Below are positions 1 to 9,421 of a stretch of DNA of 64,000 nt, piece by piece. How positions within the stretch are numbered: position 1 is the first letter of the stretch; the number at the start of each line of letters is the position of its first letter. This DNA is from Diplocloster modestus. GTDB taxonomy: Bacteria; Bacillota; Clostridia; Lachnospirales; Lachnospiraceae. The notes under the pieces are model-generated. The model saw only the letters and a list, made by a program, of their open reading frames with translations, ran no database searches and was not told where the DNA came from. Location: positions 62,001 to 126,000 of the forward strand of contig NZ_JAHQCX010000012.1 of the NCBI RefSeq assembly GCF_019042245.1. The letters are read 5' to 3'. The translations under genes were made by a program, and so were the position numbers.

Positions 1-32
1 GTTATCGACAGAGCTTTGGGGAGGACTTAGAG

Positions 33-2105
33 ATGTATGACAGAGTACAGGGTTGGATGTATGCGTTAGAGCATCATACTGTATTTGCTGCGGTTAAGAA
101 GGGATTTCTGCTGGTGATACCGATTGTATTGACCGGCTCCTTTGCGCTTCTGATCAGAAGCTTCCCGATCCCGGCGTTTCAGGAATGGATCGCCGAGTTT
201 GGAGGAGGCTTTTTGCTGCGCCTGATGAACTTTATTTTTGATTCGACTTCAGGATTTGTTTCGCTGTATCTGGTGCTGGGAATCAGTTATTATTATTCCG
301 GTGAATTTGCGGCGGGGAATACCGGGCTCCGGCTGATGGCTATGACGACGGCTTTGGCTTGCTTCATTGCGTCCTTCGGGGGAGCCAGCGGGTCACTTGA
401 GCTGGAGAGCTTTGGAACGATCGGGGTGTTCACTGCGATGCTGTGTTCGATTCTGGCTACCAGATTGTTCTTTGCCATGGAATTGAATGTTTTTCGAAAG
501 TTCCGTTCCTACGCGGCCGGGGTGGATATTCATTTTCGAAGTTCAATGACCGCTATCCTTCCAATGGCGGTTAGTGTCACCGTATTTGCGGTAAGTAATC
601 TTCTGATGGATACGTTTCTGCACGTTGCGAATCTCAACGATCTGATCAGTACTCTGCTGCAGTCGCTTTTTGGAAATCTGCATGGGGAACTGGCGAATGG
701 AGTGCTGTTTACCTTTCTTCAGAATTTACTGTGGATTTTCGGAATCCATGGGGGAAACGCGTTGGATACGGTCGCCCAGACTGTATTTACAGGAGAGCAG
801 ACGATTATTTCAAAATCATTTCTGGATAACTTTGCGGTAATCGGCGGAAGTGGGACTACGGTTTGCCTGCTGCTTGCGCTGATACTGATCTCAAAGGTTA
901 AGAGTAACCGGAATCTGGTGTACTCTGCAGCCCCCCTTGGTTTGTTTAATATAAATGAAATACTTGTGTTTGGCTTACCGATAGTACTGAATCCGGTTAT
1001 GATCCTGCCTTTTATTCTGGTGCCTGTATTTTCTCTGATAATCGCCTATACCGCAGTGACGTTCGGTTTTATGCCCCCGGTATCCCAGTCGGTTACCTGG
1101 ACGACTCCGGTTTTTTTCAGCGGATATCTGGCTACAGGTTCCTGGCGGGGAATGCTGGTGCAGTTGATCATACTGGCGGTTGGAACCGGTATTTATCTGC
1201 CTTTTGTGAAGCTGTGGGAGAGATTGCAGGCGTATGGCAGCCAGTATATGGTGGCTGAGTTGACGAGATGTTTCCGGACCAGCGAAGAGGAAGGATCGGA
1301 TATGAATTACCTTTCGCGAAATGACAGCGTCGGTATGATAGCTAAGGCAATGGCGGAACAGCTCAGAAGCGATGTGGAGAATGAAGCGGTCCCTGTATTC
1401 TATCAGCCGCAGGTGGATGATATGGGACGGGTAATCGGAGCGGAAGCGTTGCTGCGCTGGAAATATAAGGAAGAAACCGTGTATCCGCCGCTGGTCATAT
1501 CTCTGGCCAGAGAGGACGGCTGCTATGAAACGCTGACCTGGTGTGTTTTGAATACCGTATGCCGTGATCTGTACCGGATTCGTGAGCGGGTGGAGCCGGA
1601 TTTCCAGATATCCGCGAATATTGTGGCGGAACAGCTGAACAACGAAAAACTGATCCGCAATATGATCCGTTTGGCCATGGATTATGATGTAAATAATCAG
1701 CTGATCCTGGAAGTGACAGAGGAGACATCCCTGGTGAATCTGCCGTACATTGGAGAAAATATAGAATTGCTCAGCGAAAATGGGATTTTTATGGCGATCG
1801 ATGATTTCAGTATGGGTCAGACCTCGCTCAAATATCTGCGTTCCAACCGGTTCCGCTATGTGAAGCTGGATGGTGGCCTGGTACGTCAGATTGTGGATAA
1901 TGCCAGATGCAGGGAGATCGTGGGATCCATCATTAGCCTGGGGAAAAATCTGGGCTTCCGGGTTGTGGCGGAGTGGGTGGAAAATGAAGAGATTCGGAAT
2001 GTTCTGCTGGATTTGGGATGCACCATGTTCCAGGGCTATCTATACAGTCCAGCAGTGCCTTTTGAGGACCTGGTGAATTTTTGCTCATCTTATCAATCGG
2101 TTTGA
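33..2105 (+). CDS. PTS EIIC-like membrane domain fused to a c-di-GMP phosphodiesterase (EAL) domain
   Basis: Residues about 1-420 are a multi-pass membrane domain like EIIC of the lactose/cellobiose PTS family, with the WIFGIHGGN segment and the FNINEILVFGLPIVLNP segment that mark that family. Residues about 445-690 form an EAL domain: EALLRW, ILEVTEE, DDFSMG, KLD, AEWVE and QGY are all present, so the metal and catalytic set looks intact and c-di-GMP hydrolysis is plausible. No EIIA or EIIB domain is attached and none lies nearby, so transport is doubtful. A membrane sensor that turns sugar or PTS state into c-di-GMP breakdown is my inference. The start has a GGGAGG-type RBS at 19-25. The next gene begins 26 bp after the stop, suggesting a two-gene signalling operon. 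Confidence 0.85.
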   Translation: MYDRVQGWMYALEHHTVFAAVKKGFLLVIPIVLTGSFALLIRSFPIPAFQEWIAEFGGGFLLRLMNFIFDSTSGFVSLYLVLGISYYYSGEFAAGNTGLRLMAMTTALACFIASFGGASGSLELESFGTIGVFTAMLCSILATRLFFAMELNVFRKFRSYAAGVDIHFRSSMTAILPMAVSVTVFAVSNLLMDTFLHVANLNDLISTLLQSLFGNLHGELANGVLFTFLQNLLWIFGIHGGNALDTVAQTVFTGEQTIISKSFLDNFAVIGGSGTTVCLLLALILISKVKSNRNLVYSAAPLGLFNINEILVFGLPIVLNPVMILPFILVPVFSLIIAYTAVTFGFMPPVSQSVTWTTPVFFSGYLATGSWRGMLVQLIILAVGTGIYLPFVKLWERLQAYGSQYMVAELTRCFRTSEEEGSDMNYLSRNDSVGMIAKAMAEQLRSDVENEAVPVFYQPQVDDMGRVIGAEALLRWKYKEETVYPPLVISLAREDGCYETLTWCVLNTVCRDLYRIRERVEPDFQISANIVAEQLNNEKLIRNMIRLAMDYDVNNQLILEVTEETSLVNLPYIGENIELLSENGIFMAIDDFSMGQTSLKYLRSNRFRYVKLDGGLVRQIVDNARCREIVGSIISLGKNLGFRVVAEWVENEEIRNVLLDLGCTMFQGYLYSPAVPFEDLVNFCSSYQSV

Positions 2106-2131
2106 ATGAATGAAGAAAAGGGAGTAATGAA

Positions 2132-5100
2132 ATGAAGTCAAAGGAAATTCAGGAAGTAGAAGAATTAGCCGATAAGCTGCTGCGCAAGTATTTTTGTGAA
2201 AGTGATGTGGAATTCCTGATTTCAACTTTTGCACCGGAAATCGTATGGCTGGGCGGTGGAGAATTCCAGAAAGCGGAAGGAAAAGACAATGTCGCAAAAT
2301 GTTTCCGGGATGGAAAAGGGGATCTTCTGCGATGCCAGATGTGGGATGCGGAGTATGTGACGGTTCCGCTGGGGGATTCCTATTATCTGTGCGAAGGGAT
2401 GAGCTGGGTGGAAACCGTGCCGGAACTTGAGGCCAAGATGAAGATTCATCAGAGAATCAGCTTCATATTTAAGAAAGCCGGAGATACCTATCAGACCGTA
2501 CATATTCACAATTCGCTCCCGTTTTCGGCCGTAAAGGAAGATGAACTTTTTCCAATTCAGGCTGCAAAGGAAACCTATGAAGAGCTGCAGAAGATGGTGG
2601 TGAAAAAAGACCGGCAGATCGATCTGATGATGAACCAGCTGCCAGGAGGGATGCAGATCTGTTACAATGATGACATGTATAGGATTAAATGGATCAGCGA
2701 AAGCCTGAGCCGGATGCTGGGTTATGTCTCGGTGGAAGAGTGTTTAGCGGGCTGCCGTTTCTGCTGTGAGGGTTTTATCTGTGAAGAGGACTATGCTCCT
2801 ATGAAAAAGCAGGTGGATGAAAGCCTCACAAAGGACAATACCTACTCGGTAGAATACCGGGTATTGAAGAAAAATAAAGAAGTAATCTGGGTTCTGGAGC
2901 AGGGGAAATACTTAACCGACAGTGACGGTGAAGAGGTGATCTACAGTTTTATATCCGACATTACCAAACGTAAGGAGCAGGAGTTCCTAATACAGAGGGC
3001 AGATGAAGAAGTAAAACGTCAGGCGGAATTTCTGACACAACTGTATGATACCGTACCCTGCGGAATACTGCAGTTTACGACGGATCCCAGCCACCGCACC
3101 GTTTATGCCAATCGTATGACCTGGGAGATATACGGATACAGCAGGGAGGAATACTGGGAAAACTTTAAAAGCCCCTTCGAGCTGGTAGAAACACAAGATT
3201 TGGATAGAACCAGGAAGGCTGTGGAAGACCTCAAACTGAACGGGGAGACGATCTCTTATAACCGGGAGGGACGGCGCAAAGACGGAAGTGTATGCTGGAT
3301 CAATGCCACCGTGGGCCGGGTGATCAATACGGATGGGATGGAAGTGAATCAGGCCGTATTTGTGGATATTACGGAGAACAAGAAGCTGCAGCTGGAGCAG
3401 GAAAAAGAGCGGCTGATAGAAAACCGTTCTTTACGGGCGGCGATATGTACCGCTTATCCGGTTATTATGAGTGTGAATCTGACGCAGAATACGTTCGACT
3501 GTTTTATAGAGGACAATTTCATCATCCAAACGATTCCCAGCGGTAATTTTGATGATCTTGTGGCCTTTACAAAGTGTAAGGTCTATTCATCATACCAAGA
3601 GGATTTCGCGGGCGTGCTCAGCAGAGAAGTGCTGATTCAGCGGTTCCTGGAGGGAAATCAGGAGAGTTATCTTGAGATCCGCCAAAAGGGAGATGACGGC
3701 CAGTATCATTGGGTTTCGCTGCATGTGATACATGTGGATAATCCCTATAACGATGATGTGCTGGCTATTTTACTGTTAAAAGTATTAGATGAACAGCGGG
3801 CTGAACAGGCGAAGCAGGAACAGCTCTTAAGGGATGCGCTGGAATCGGCCAAAGCGGCAAACAATGCAAAATCTGATTTCCTGTCCCGTATGAGCCATGA
3901 TATCCGGACCCCGATGAATGCCATCATCGGGATGAGCACGATTGGGCAGTTGAAAATACAAAACACGGTCCGGGTAAAGGACTGTTTTGAAAAGATAGAC
4001 GCATCCTCCCGCTACCTTTTGTCTCTGATCAATGACATCCTGGACATGTCTAAGATCGAGAGCGGAAAGATGACCATTTCCCATGAAAAGTTCGATTTTA
4101 TGCAGTTCATGAATGAAATCAATACGATCATTTATCCCCAGGCCCAGGAGCAGAACCTTATATTTGATGTGTACCACCAGGAGCCTCTGGAACGGTATTA
4201 TATCGGAGATGCGCTGCGCCTGAATCAGATATTGGTCAATTTACTCTCGAATTCCATAAAATTCACACCGGCCGGCGGCAAAATAATGATCACCATTGAA
4301 GAAGACAGAAGGACCAACGGTTTTGCTTACCTGAAGTTCATTGTGAGAGACACAGGGATCGGTATGTCCAGAGACTTCATGCAGAAAATTTACCAGCCTT
4401 TTGAACAGGAGTCCAGAGATTTTGCCAGAAACAACGTGGGGAGCGGCCTTGGCTTATCCATCGTATACAATCTGACCCAGCTGATGGGCGGAAGTATCAG
4501 TGTGGAGAGTGAAAAAGGCGCAGGAACCACTTTCCGGTTGGAACTGCCCTTTGAACTCACAGAAGATGATGAGTATGCGGAAGCGGATAGAAAGACCAGA
4601 GAACTTTTAAAGGGGATACAGATACTGGTTGTGGATGATGATCCCATGATCGGCGAGCAGACCGCCCTAATCCTGGAAGACATCGGGGCAGTCTCGAAAT
4701 GGGTAGATAGCGGGAAAAAAGCAGTGGAAGAGGTCAGCCGTTCCCTGACAGACGGCAAAGTCTATGATATTGCTATGATCGACTGGATGATGCCTGGTAT
4801 GGACGGAATAGAGACCACCAGAGAAATCCGCAAACTGGTGGGTCCGGACACCATGATCATTATCATCTCTGCCTACGATTGGAGTAGTATAGAAGGCGAG
4901 GCCAGGGCCGCCGGAGTCAGCTGCTTCATATCCAAGCCTCTGTTTGAGTCCACGATTTGTGATACCTTTTTGAATCTGCAGGTAACCCCGCACGAAAAAA
5001 AGAGGGAAGAGCAGAAGTTTCATTTGGAGGGAAAAAAAGTTCTATTGGTTGAAGACAATGAACTAAACCTGGATATCGCCAAATCCTTACTGGAATTAAA

Positions 5101-5404
5101 GGACATCGAAGTGGACACGGCTGTCAACGGAGTCCTCGCCGTAGAAGCGTTCCGATGCTCTGCGCCGGGAGATTACATGGCTATCCTGATGGACATCCGA
5201 ATGCCGGTTATGGACGGACTGGAAGCTTCCCGGGTGATCAGGCAGGCAGAGCGGCCTGATGCCCTCACGATTCCGATCATCGCCATGACGGCCAACGCCT
5301 TCGATGATGACAGAAGCAAAGCACTGGAAGCGGGCATCAACAGCTACCTGGTAAAGCCAATCGACATCAATCAGTTATACCAGGAACTGGAAAGCCTGCT
5401 GTAG
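2132..5404 (+). CDS. Hybrid sensor histidine kinase: SnoaL-like, PAS repeats, HisKA, HATPase, two receiver domains
   Basis: This 1090-residue soluble protein has no membrane segment. Residues about 8-130 resemble a SnoaL/NTF2-like fold, followed by a short coiled coil, two PAS domains (about 166-285 and 300-420) and a third PAS-like stretch (about 430-560). The kinase core has the H box with His589 (SHDIRTPMN), an N box (LLSNSIKF), DTGIGM and GSGLGLS. Two receiver domains follow, with phospho-acceptors Asp884 (MIDWMMPG) and Asp1021 (MDIRMPVMDG) and their lysines in SKP and VKP. It is probably co-transcribed with the EIIC-EAL gene just upstream. No output domain is attached, so phosphotransfer to a separate partner, or signalling to c-di-GMP metabolism, is inferred. 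Confidence 0.88.
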   Translation: MKSKEIQEVEELADKLLRKYFCESDVEFLISTFAPEIVWLGGGEFQKAEGKDNVAKCFRDGKGDLLRCQMWDAEYVTVPLGDSYYLCEGMSWVETVPELEAKMKIHQRISFIFKKAGDTYQTVHIHNSLPFSAVKEDELFPIQAAKETYEELQKMVVKKDRQIDLMMNQLPGGMQICYNDDMYRIKWISESLSRMLGYVSVEECLAGCRFCCEGFICEEDYAPMKKQVDESLTKDNTYSVEYRVLKKNKEVIWVLEQGKYLTDSDGEEVIYSFISDITKRKEQEFLIQRADEEVKRQAEFLTQLYDTVPCGILQFTTDPSHRTVYANRMTWEIYGYSREEYWENFKSPFELVETQDLDRTRKAVEDLKLNGETISYNREGRRKDGSVCWINATVGRVINTDGMEVNQAVFVDITENKKLQLEQEKERLIENRSLRAAICTAYPVIMSVNLTQNTFDCFIEDNFIIQTIPSGNFDDLVAFTKCKVYSSYQEDFAGVLSREVLIQRFLEGNQESYLEIRQKGDDGQYHWVSLHVIHVDNPYNDDVLAILLLKVLDEQRAEQAKQEQLLRDALESAKAANNAKSDFLSRMSHDIRTPMNAIIGMSTIGQLKIQNTVRVKDCFEKIDASSRYLLSLINDILDMSKIESGKMTISHEKFDFMQFMNEINTIIYPQAQEQNLIFDVYHQEPLERYYIGDALRLNQILVNLLSNSIKFTPAGGKIMITIEEDRRTNGFAYLKFIVRDTGIGMSRDFMQKIYQPFEQESRDFARNNVGSGLGLSIVYNLTQLMGGSISVESEKGAGTTFRLELPFELTEDDEYAEADRKTRELLKGIQILVVDDDPMIGEQTALILEDIGAVSKWVDSGKKAVEEVSRSLTDGKVYDIAMIDWMMPGMDGIETTREIRKLVGPDTMIIIISAYDWSSIEGEARAAGVSCFISKPLFESTICDTFLNLQVTPHEKKREEQKFHLEGKKVLLVEDNELNLDIAKSLLELKDIEVDTAVNGVLAVEAFRCSAPGDYMAILMDIRMPVMDGLEASRVIRQAERPDALTIPIIAMTANAFDDDRSKALEAGINSYLVKPIDINQLYQELESLL

Positions 5405-5443
5405 ACCAGCGGCAGATAATAAAGAATACGGATGAAGATGAAA

Positions 5444-5480
5444 TAAGGACCCGGTGGATTTCTATTCCATCAGGTCCTTA
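5444..5480 (+). terminator. Hairpin after the histidine kinase gene
   Basis: An 8-bp perfect stem (TAAGGACC with GGTCCTTA), extended inside by TGGA/TCCA, lies 40 nt after the kinase stop. There is no U-run on either strand, so it is only a probable terminator or 3'-end stabiliser. Confidence 0.4.
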
Positions 5481-5536
5481 ACCATTCAACGCACTCTGCC
5501 GTCTGTGACACAAGCTGTCTGCAATGAAATGATAAC

Positions 5537-5577
5537 AAAAAAGCCGAAATCCCTTAAAAAAATAAGGTGATTTCAGC
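5537..5577 (-). terminator. Rho-independent terminator of the tRNA operon
   Basis: Read on the minus strand, GCTGAAATC-CCTTA pairs with TAAGG-GATTTCGGC (one G-U pair), followed by six U residues. It lies just past the 3' end of tRNA-Gly(GCC). Confidence 0.85.
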
Positions 5578-5586
5578 AAATAAAAA

Positions 5587-5658
5587 AGCGCGAGACGGGA
5601 TTCGAACCCGCGACCCTCGCCTTGGCAAGGCGATACTCCACCACTGAGCCACTCGCGC
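5587..5658 (-). tRNA. tRNA-Gly (anticodon GCC)
   Basis: The acceptor stem is GCGCGAG/CTCGCGC with U73. The anticodon arm TCGCC-TTGCCAA-GGCGA places GCC at 34-36. The T arm carries GGGTTCGAATCCC. CCA is not encoded. It is the last of four tRNAs in the transcript. Confidence 0.95.
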
Positions 5659-5689
5659 AAATTAAACATACAAATATGAAGTAATCCAA

Positions 5690-5760
5690 AGCAGGTGATG
5701 GGAATCGAACCCACGTATCTAGCTTGGAAGGCTAGTGTTCTACCATTGAACTACACCTGC
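5690..5760 (-). tRNA. tRNA-Gly (anticodon TCC)
   Basis: Acceptor GCAGGTG/CACCTGC with U73. The anticodon arm CTAGC-CTTCCAA-GCTAG gives TCC. The T loop is GGTTCGATTCC. No encoded CCA. Confidence 0.95.
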
Positions 5761-5786
5761 ATCATTCCAATAAACAGAAAATACAG

Positions 5787-5859
<73 letters not shown>

Positions 5860-5867
5860 AAAACGAG

Positions 5868-5949
5868 TGGATGGAGAAGGATTCGAACCTTCGAAGGCGT
5901 TGCCAACAGATTTACAGTCTGCCCCCTTTGGCCACTCGGGAATCCATCC
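5868..5949 (-). tRNA. tRNA-Tyr (anticodon GTA)
   Basis: Acceptor GGATGGA/TCCATCC with A73. The anticodon loop CTGTAAA gives GTA. It has the long variable arm of class II tRNAs. It is the first tRNA of the leftward transcript. Confidence 0.95.
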
Positions 5950-5979
5950 ATACCAGAACCAGCGTCCTGACAGTTACAT

Positions 5980-6008
5980 ACTATACCATAGCTTTTTTTA
6001 AAGTGCAA
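5980..6008 (-). promoter_or_regulatory. Promoter of the tRNA cluster
   Basis: On the minus strand TTGCAC (6003-6008) and TATAGT (5980-5985) are separated by exactly 17 bp. The start site would fall about 20-25 nt before tRNA-Tyr. Confidence 0.75.
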
Positions 6009-6092
6009 GACATTTTTACAAATTTATGGTATTTTGGGCTTCCGATTTACTGTTTATAGGGGCTGGGGATGTTTGACTTAGGTCCGGGCTGA

Positions 6093-6135
6093 GCGGGAAG
6101 GGGCGTACCTTTGGGTGCCGGGCGGCAAATCCCGC
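6093..6135. other. GC-rich spacer with hairpin potential
   Basis: The 5950-6288 spacer between the divergent tRNA and radical SAM units holds the two promoters, a GC-rich patch with GCGGGA/TCCCGC as the outer stem here, and a copy of the RBS-bearing repeat. I see no gene in it. Confidence 0.3.
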
Positions 6136-6170
6136 GGGGCCAAATCACCCCACTCTGCCGGAAATATCCA

Positions 6171-6199
6171 TTGCGGATTATAAGGGAATGGGATATACT
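6171..6199 (+). promoter_or_regulatory. Probable promoter of the radical SAM/nth operon
   Basis: TTGCGG (6171-6176), a 17-bp spacer and TATACT (6194-6199). It would start transcription about 20 nt before the two-hairpin repeat, placing that repeat in the 5' untranslated region. Confidence 0.55.
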
Positions 6200-6224
6200 A
6201 AGGTGATAAATAAGGGGTAATGAA

Positions 6225-6283
6225 GGTTGAACAAAGAGACGTTCACCCATACCTATATGTGCGGGAAAGCGCGCGTATGGAGG
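6225..6283 (+). repeat. RBS-bearing two-hairpin repeat, copy A
   Basis: It begins GGTTGAAC and GTTCACCC pairs back across a purine loop. Then comes ATACCTATAT and a second stem GTGCG/CGCGC, ending in ATGGAGG, the ribosome binding site used by the next gene. Other copies are at 11126-11252, 11256-11315 and 12311-12403. Confidence 0.8.
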
Positions 6284-6288
6284 AAAAG

Positions 6289-8040
6289 ATGAAGATAGTG
6301 CTGGCGGCCGTGAATGCGAAGTATATCCATTCGAATCTGGCGGTGTATAGCCTGAAGGCTTATGCGAAGGAATATGAGGAATTTATAGAGATACGGGAAT
6401 ATACGATTAATCATTACAGGGAGGATATTCTGGCTGGGCTTTATGGGGCTTGTCCGGATGTGCTGGCGTTTTCCTGTTATATCTGGAATATGGATCTGAT
6501 CAGGGATCTGGTGACGGATCTCAAACAGGTGATGCCGGAGGTGCCGGTGTGGCTTGGTGGTCCGGAGGTGTCCTTTGATCCGGTGCAGGAGCTTAAACGG
6601 ATGCCGGAAGTTACCGGGATCATGGTCGGCGAGGGGGAGGAGATATTCCGGGGACTGGCCCGACATTATATAGAAGGAAACAGTAAGCTTGAGGATCTGG
6701 AGGGAATCGTGTGGCGCGGAGGAGGCCGGGAGATTCAGGTGAATCCACCGGGAGAACCTATGGACATGAATCGTCTTCCGTTTATTTACAGCGATATGAG
6801 TGGGTTCCGGAACCGGATCATCTATTATGAAGCCAGCCGCGGATGCCCGTTTTCATGCAGCTATTGCCTCTCCTCAGTGGATAAGCGGCTGCGGTTTCGG
6901 GATTTGGATCTTGTGAAGAAGGAGCTGCTGGTATTGATCAGGAATGAGGTGCCGCAGGTGAAATTTGTGGACCGGACGTTTAACTGCAGACCGGATTTTG
7001 CTATGGCAGTCTGGAGCTTTTTGGCAGAGCATGACCGGGGAAAGACGAATTTCCATTTTGAGATCGCGGCGGATATTCTGACGGAAGAGGAAATGGAGCT
7101 TCTTAAGACGCTGAGGCCGGGATTGATCCAGCTGGAGATCGGCGTGCAGTCTACGAATCCGGATACCCTGCGGGAGATCCGCAGAAGTATGGACTTTCAA
7201 AAGGTGTCGGACCGGGTGCGCAGAATGAAACAGGCGGGGAACATTCATCAGCATCTGGATCTGATCGCGGGACTTCCGTTTGAAGGGCTGGAGAGCTTCA
7301 TCCGCTCCTTCAACGATGTCTATGAACTGAGGCCGGAACAGCTGCAGCTGGGATTCCTGAAGGTACTGAAGGGCTCGTGGATGTATGAGAAGGCCGGGGA
7401 ATATGGACTGGTCTATCAGAAGAAGCCTGTTTATGAGGTGCTATGTACCAGATGGCTGTCCTATGGAGAAATATTAAGACTAAAGGCTGTGGAACGGGTG
7501 CTGGAGACTTATTATAACAGCGGGCAGTTCCACCATGCGCTGGACGAATTGGTTACAGTTTTCGCACATCCTTTTGCCCTGTATGAGGGGCTGGCAGATT
7601 TTTATAAAGAACAGGGTTATGACCGGGTCAGCCAGTCCAGGCTGCAGAAGTATGACATCCTGCTCGCGTTTGCCGTAAAGGCGGATCCGGAGCGGGAAGC
7701 GCTGTACCGGGAACTTTTATTATATGACCTGTATCTGCGGGAAAATGTAAAGAGCCGTCCGGAATGGGCGCCCTCGCAGGAGCAATGGAAGCAGGAGAGC
7801 CGTAATTTTTACCGGCGGGAGGAGAAGAGGCGTTATTATCTGCGGGATTATGCGGAATATGATGCCGCACAAATGGCCAGGATGACTCATCTGGAGTTCT
7901 TCCGTTATCAAGTGAATGGGGCAGGTAAAAAGAAGGATGAGCTGACGGTACTGCTTTTTGATTATAAACATAAGAATCCCCTGACGAACGAAGCACTGGT
8001 TTTGGAGGTAGAGGATATGGATGGAAGAGATTATGACTAA
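6289..8040 (+). CDS. B12-binding-domain radical SAM protein (DUF4080-type)
   Basis: The N-terminus (MKIVLAAVNAKYIHSNLAVY, about 1-140) matches the cobalamin-binding-like domain of B12-type radical SAM enzymes. Cys186, Cys190 and Cys193 (GCPFSCSYC) form the CxxxCxxC motif for the 4Fe-4S cluster, and the rest fits a TIM-barrel SAM domain with a family-specific C-terminus. The substrate is unknown. I place the start at 6289 because GGAGG (6279-6283) sits 5 nt upstream; an in-frame ATG at 6220 would translate through the repeat and has no good RBS. The gene overlaps nth by 20 bp, so the two are co-translated in one operon. Confidence 0.88.
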   Translation: MKIVLAAVNAKYIHSNLAVYSLKAYAKEYEEFIEIREYTINHYREDILAGLYGACPDVLAFSCYIWNMDLIRDLVTDLKQVMPEVPVWLGGPEVSFDPVQELKRMPEVTGIMVGEGEEIFRGLARHYIEGNSKLEDLEGIVWRGGGREIQVNPPGEPMDMNRLPFIYSDMSGFRNRIIYYEASRGCPFSCSYCLSSVDKRLRFRDLDLVKKELLVLIRNEVPQVKFVDRTFNCRPDFAMAVWSFLAEHDRGKTNFHFEIAADILTEEEMELLKTLRPGLIQLEIGVQSTNPDTLREIRRSMDFQKVSDRVRRMKQAGNIHQHLDLIAGLPFEGLESFIRSFNDVYELRPEQLQLGFLKVLKGSWMYEKAGEYGLVYQKKPVYEVLCTRWLSYGEILRLKAVERVLETYYNSGQFHHALDELVTVFAHPFALYEGLADFYKEQGYDRVSQSRLQKYDILLAFAVKADPEREALYRELLLYDLYLRENVKSRPEWAPSQEQWKQESRNFYRREEKRRYYLRDYAEYDAAQMARMTHLEFFRYQVNGAGKKKDELTVLLFDYKHKNPLTNEALVLEVEDMDGRDYD

Positions 8041-8680
8041 GAGAACAAAAGCGATCCTTGATTTGCTGGATGAGACATATACTACGGAATATAAGTGTTA
8101 TCTGAACCACGAGACGCCCTGGCAGCTGCTGATCGCCACGATGTTGAGCGCGCAGTGCACAGATGCAAGGGTGAATATCGTGACGAAAGATCTGTTCCGG
8201 AAATACGATTCCCTGGAAAAATTCGCGTATGCGGATCTGGAAGAGCTGGAGCAGGATATTAAGCCTACTGGATTTTACCACAATAAGGCCAGAAATATTA
8301 TCGCCTGCGCCAGAAGGCTGGTGCAGGAGTTCGGCGGGGAGGTGCCGGAGACTATAGAGGATCTGACATCCCTGGCCGGGGTGGGACGTAAGACGGCAAA
8401 TGTGATAAGGGGGAACATTTATCATGAACCCAGCATCGTCGTGGATACCCATGTGAAGAGGATTTCCCGGAAACTGGGACTGACCAAGGAAGAAGATCCA
8501 GAAAAAATCGAATATGATTTGATGAAAGTCTTGCCAAAGGACCACTGGATTTTATATAATATACAGATTATCACATTCGGCAGAGCCATCTGTTTTGCCA
8601 GAAGCCCGAAATGTGAAGAGTGCTTTTTGAGAGACTATTGTCTGGAATACAATGGGAAGATGAAGAAAGGGCGAAAATAA
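8021..8680 (+). CDS. nth: Endonuclease III
   Basis: This is a DNA glycosylase/AP lyase for oxidised pyrimidines in base excision repair. It has the helix-hairpin-helix LAGVGRKTAN with catalytic Lys124 and Asp142 in VDTHV. Four cysteines near the C-terminus, spaced C-x6-C-x2-C-x5-C (CFARSPKCEECFLRDYC), hold the 4Fe-4S cluster. The length of 219 residues is typical. The start overlaps the end of the radical SAM gene; a second in-frame ATG 12 bp later (8033) is also possible. Confidence 0.95.
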   Translation: MEEIMTKRTKAILDLLDETYTTEYKCYLNHETPWQLLIATMLSAQCTDARVNIVTKDLFRKYDSLEKFAYADLEELEQDIKPTGFYHNKARNIIACARRLVQEFGGEVPETIEDLTSLAGVGRKTANVIRGNIYHEPSIVVDTHVKRISRKLGLTKEEDPEKIEYDLMKVLPKDHWILYNIQIITFGRAICFARSPKCEECFLRDYCLEYNGKMKKGRK

Positions 8681-8699
8681 AAGTGCCCCGGAGGATAAA

Positions 8700-9416
8700 A
8701 TGAAAATGGATTACGTGGCCCTGGATCTGGAGACAACGGGCTTAAATCCGTCGAGGGACCGCATCCTGGAGATCGGGGCGGTGAAAGTGATCGACGGCAG
8801 AATTACAGATACATATCAGACATTTGTCAATCCGGGAGTTCCGATACCCGAGAGAATCTGCGAACTGACCGGAATCGATGAGACGATGACGGCGGACGCA
8901 GTGCCATCTGCGGACGCGGTCAGAGAACTGATCGATTTCTGCGGGGATCTGGATCTTCTGGGACATAACATTATTTTTGATTACAGCTTTATTAAGCGGA
9001 CTGCAGTGAACTGCGATATGACGTTTGACAAGCAGGGAGTGGATACACTGAAGATAGCCAGAAAGCTGCTTCCCGATCTGGAAAGCAGAAGCCTGGAATA
9101 TTTGTGCGATTACTATCATATAACACAGGAGAAGAGACACCGCGCATTTGAGGACGCGAAGGCCAGCAGCTGTCTCTATGATAAGCTGTTGGAGCAGTTT
9201 TATCCGGAACATTCCGAGGTGTTTCGTCCGCAGCCTCTGGTCTATCAGATTAAAAAACAGGGACCTATTACAAATTCACAAAAACGATACTTGATAGATT
9301 TGATAAAATATCATAAAATAGATACAAGTCTGCAGATAGAAAGCATGACTAAAAATGAAGCGTCCCGCATGATCGACAAGATCATTTTGGAATACGGAAA
9401 GATCAAAACGAGGTGA
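8700..9416 (+). CDS. DnaQ-like 3'-5' exonuclease
   Basis: A DEDDh exonuclease domain covers about residues 1-170: DLETTGL, the HNIIFDYSF segment and HRAFEDA carry the acidic metal ligands and the His. This fits a PolC-epsilon-type proofreading or repair exonuclease. Residues about 180-238 (ITNSQKRYLIDLI onward) form a small helical tail that I do not recognise. A GGAGG lies just before the ATG. It follows nth by 19 bp and is probably in the same operon, which suggests a DNA repair role. Confidence 0.85.
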   Translation: MKMDYVALDLETTGLNPSRDRILEIGAVKVIDGRITDTYQTFVNPGVPIPERICELTGIDETMTADAVPSADAVRELIDFCGDLDLLGHNIIFDYSFIKRTAVNCDMTFDKQGVDTLKIARKLLPDLESRSLEYLCDYYHITQEKRHRAFEDAKASSCLYDKLLEQFYPEHSEVFRPQPLVYQIKKQGPITNSQKRYLIDLIKYHKIDTSLQIESMTKNEASRMIDKIILEYGKIKTR

Positions 9417-9421
9417 TAGGA

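Noticed and set aside
6220..6288. Upstream start of the radical SAM gene at 6220
   Set aside because: It would translate the repeat. The family N-terminus and the SD both point to 6289.
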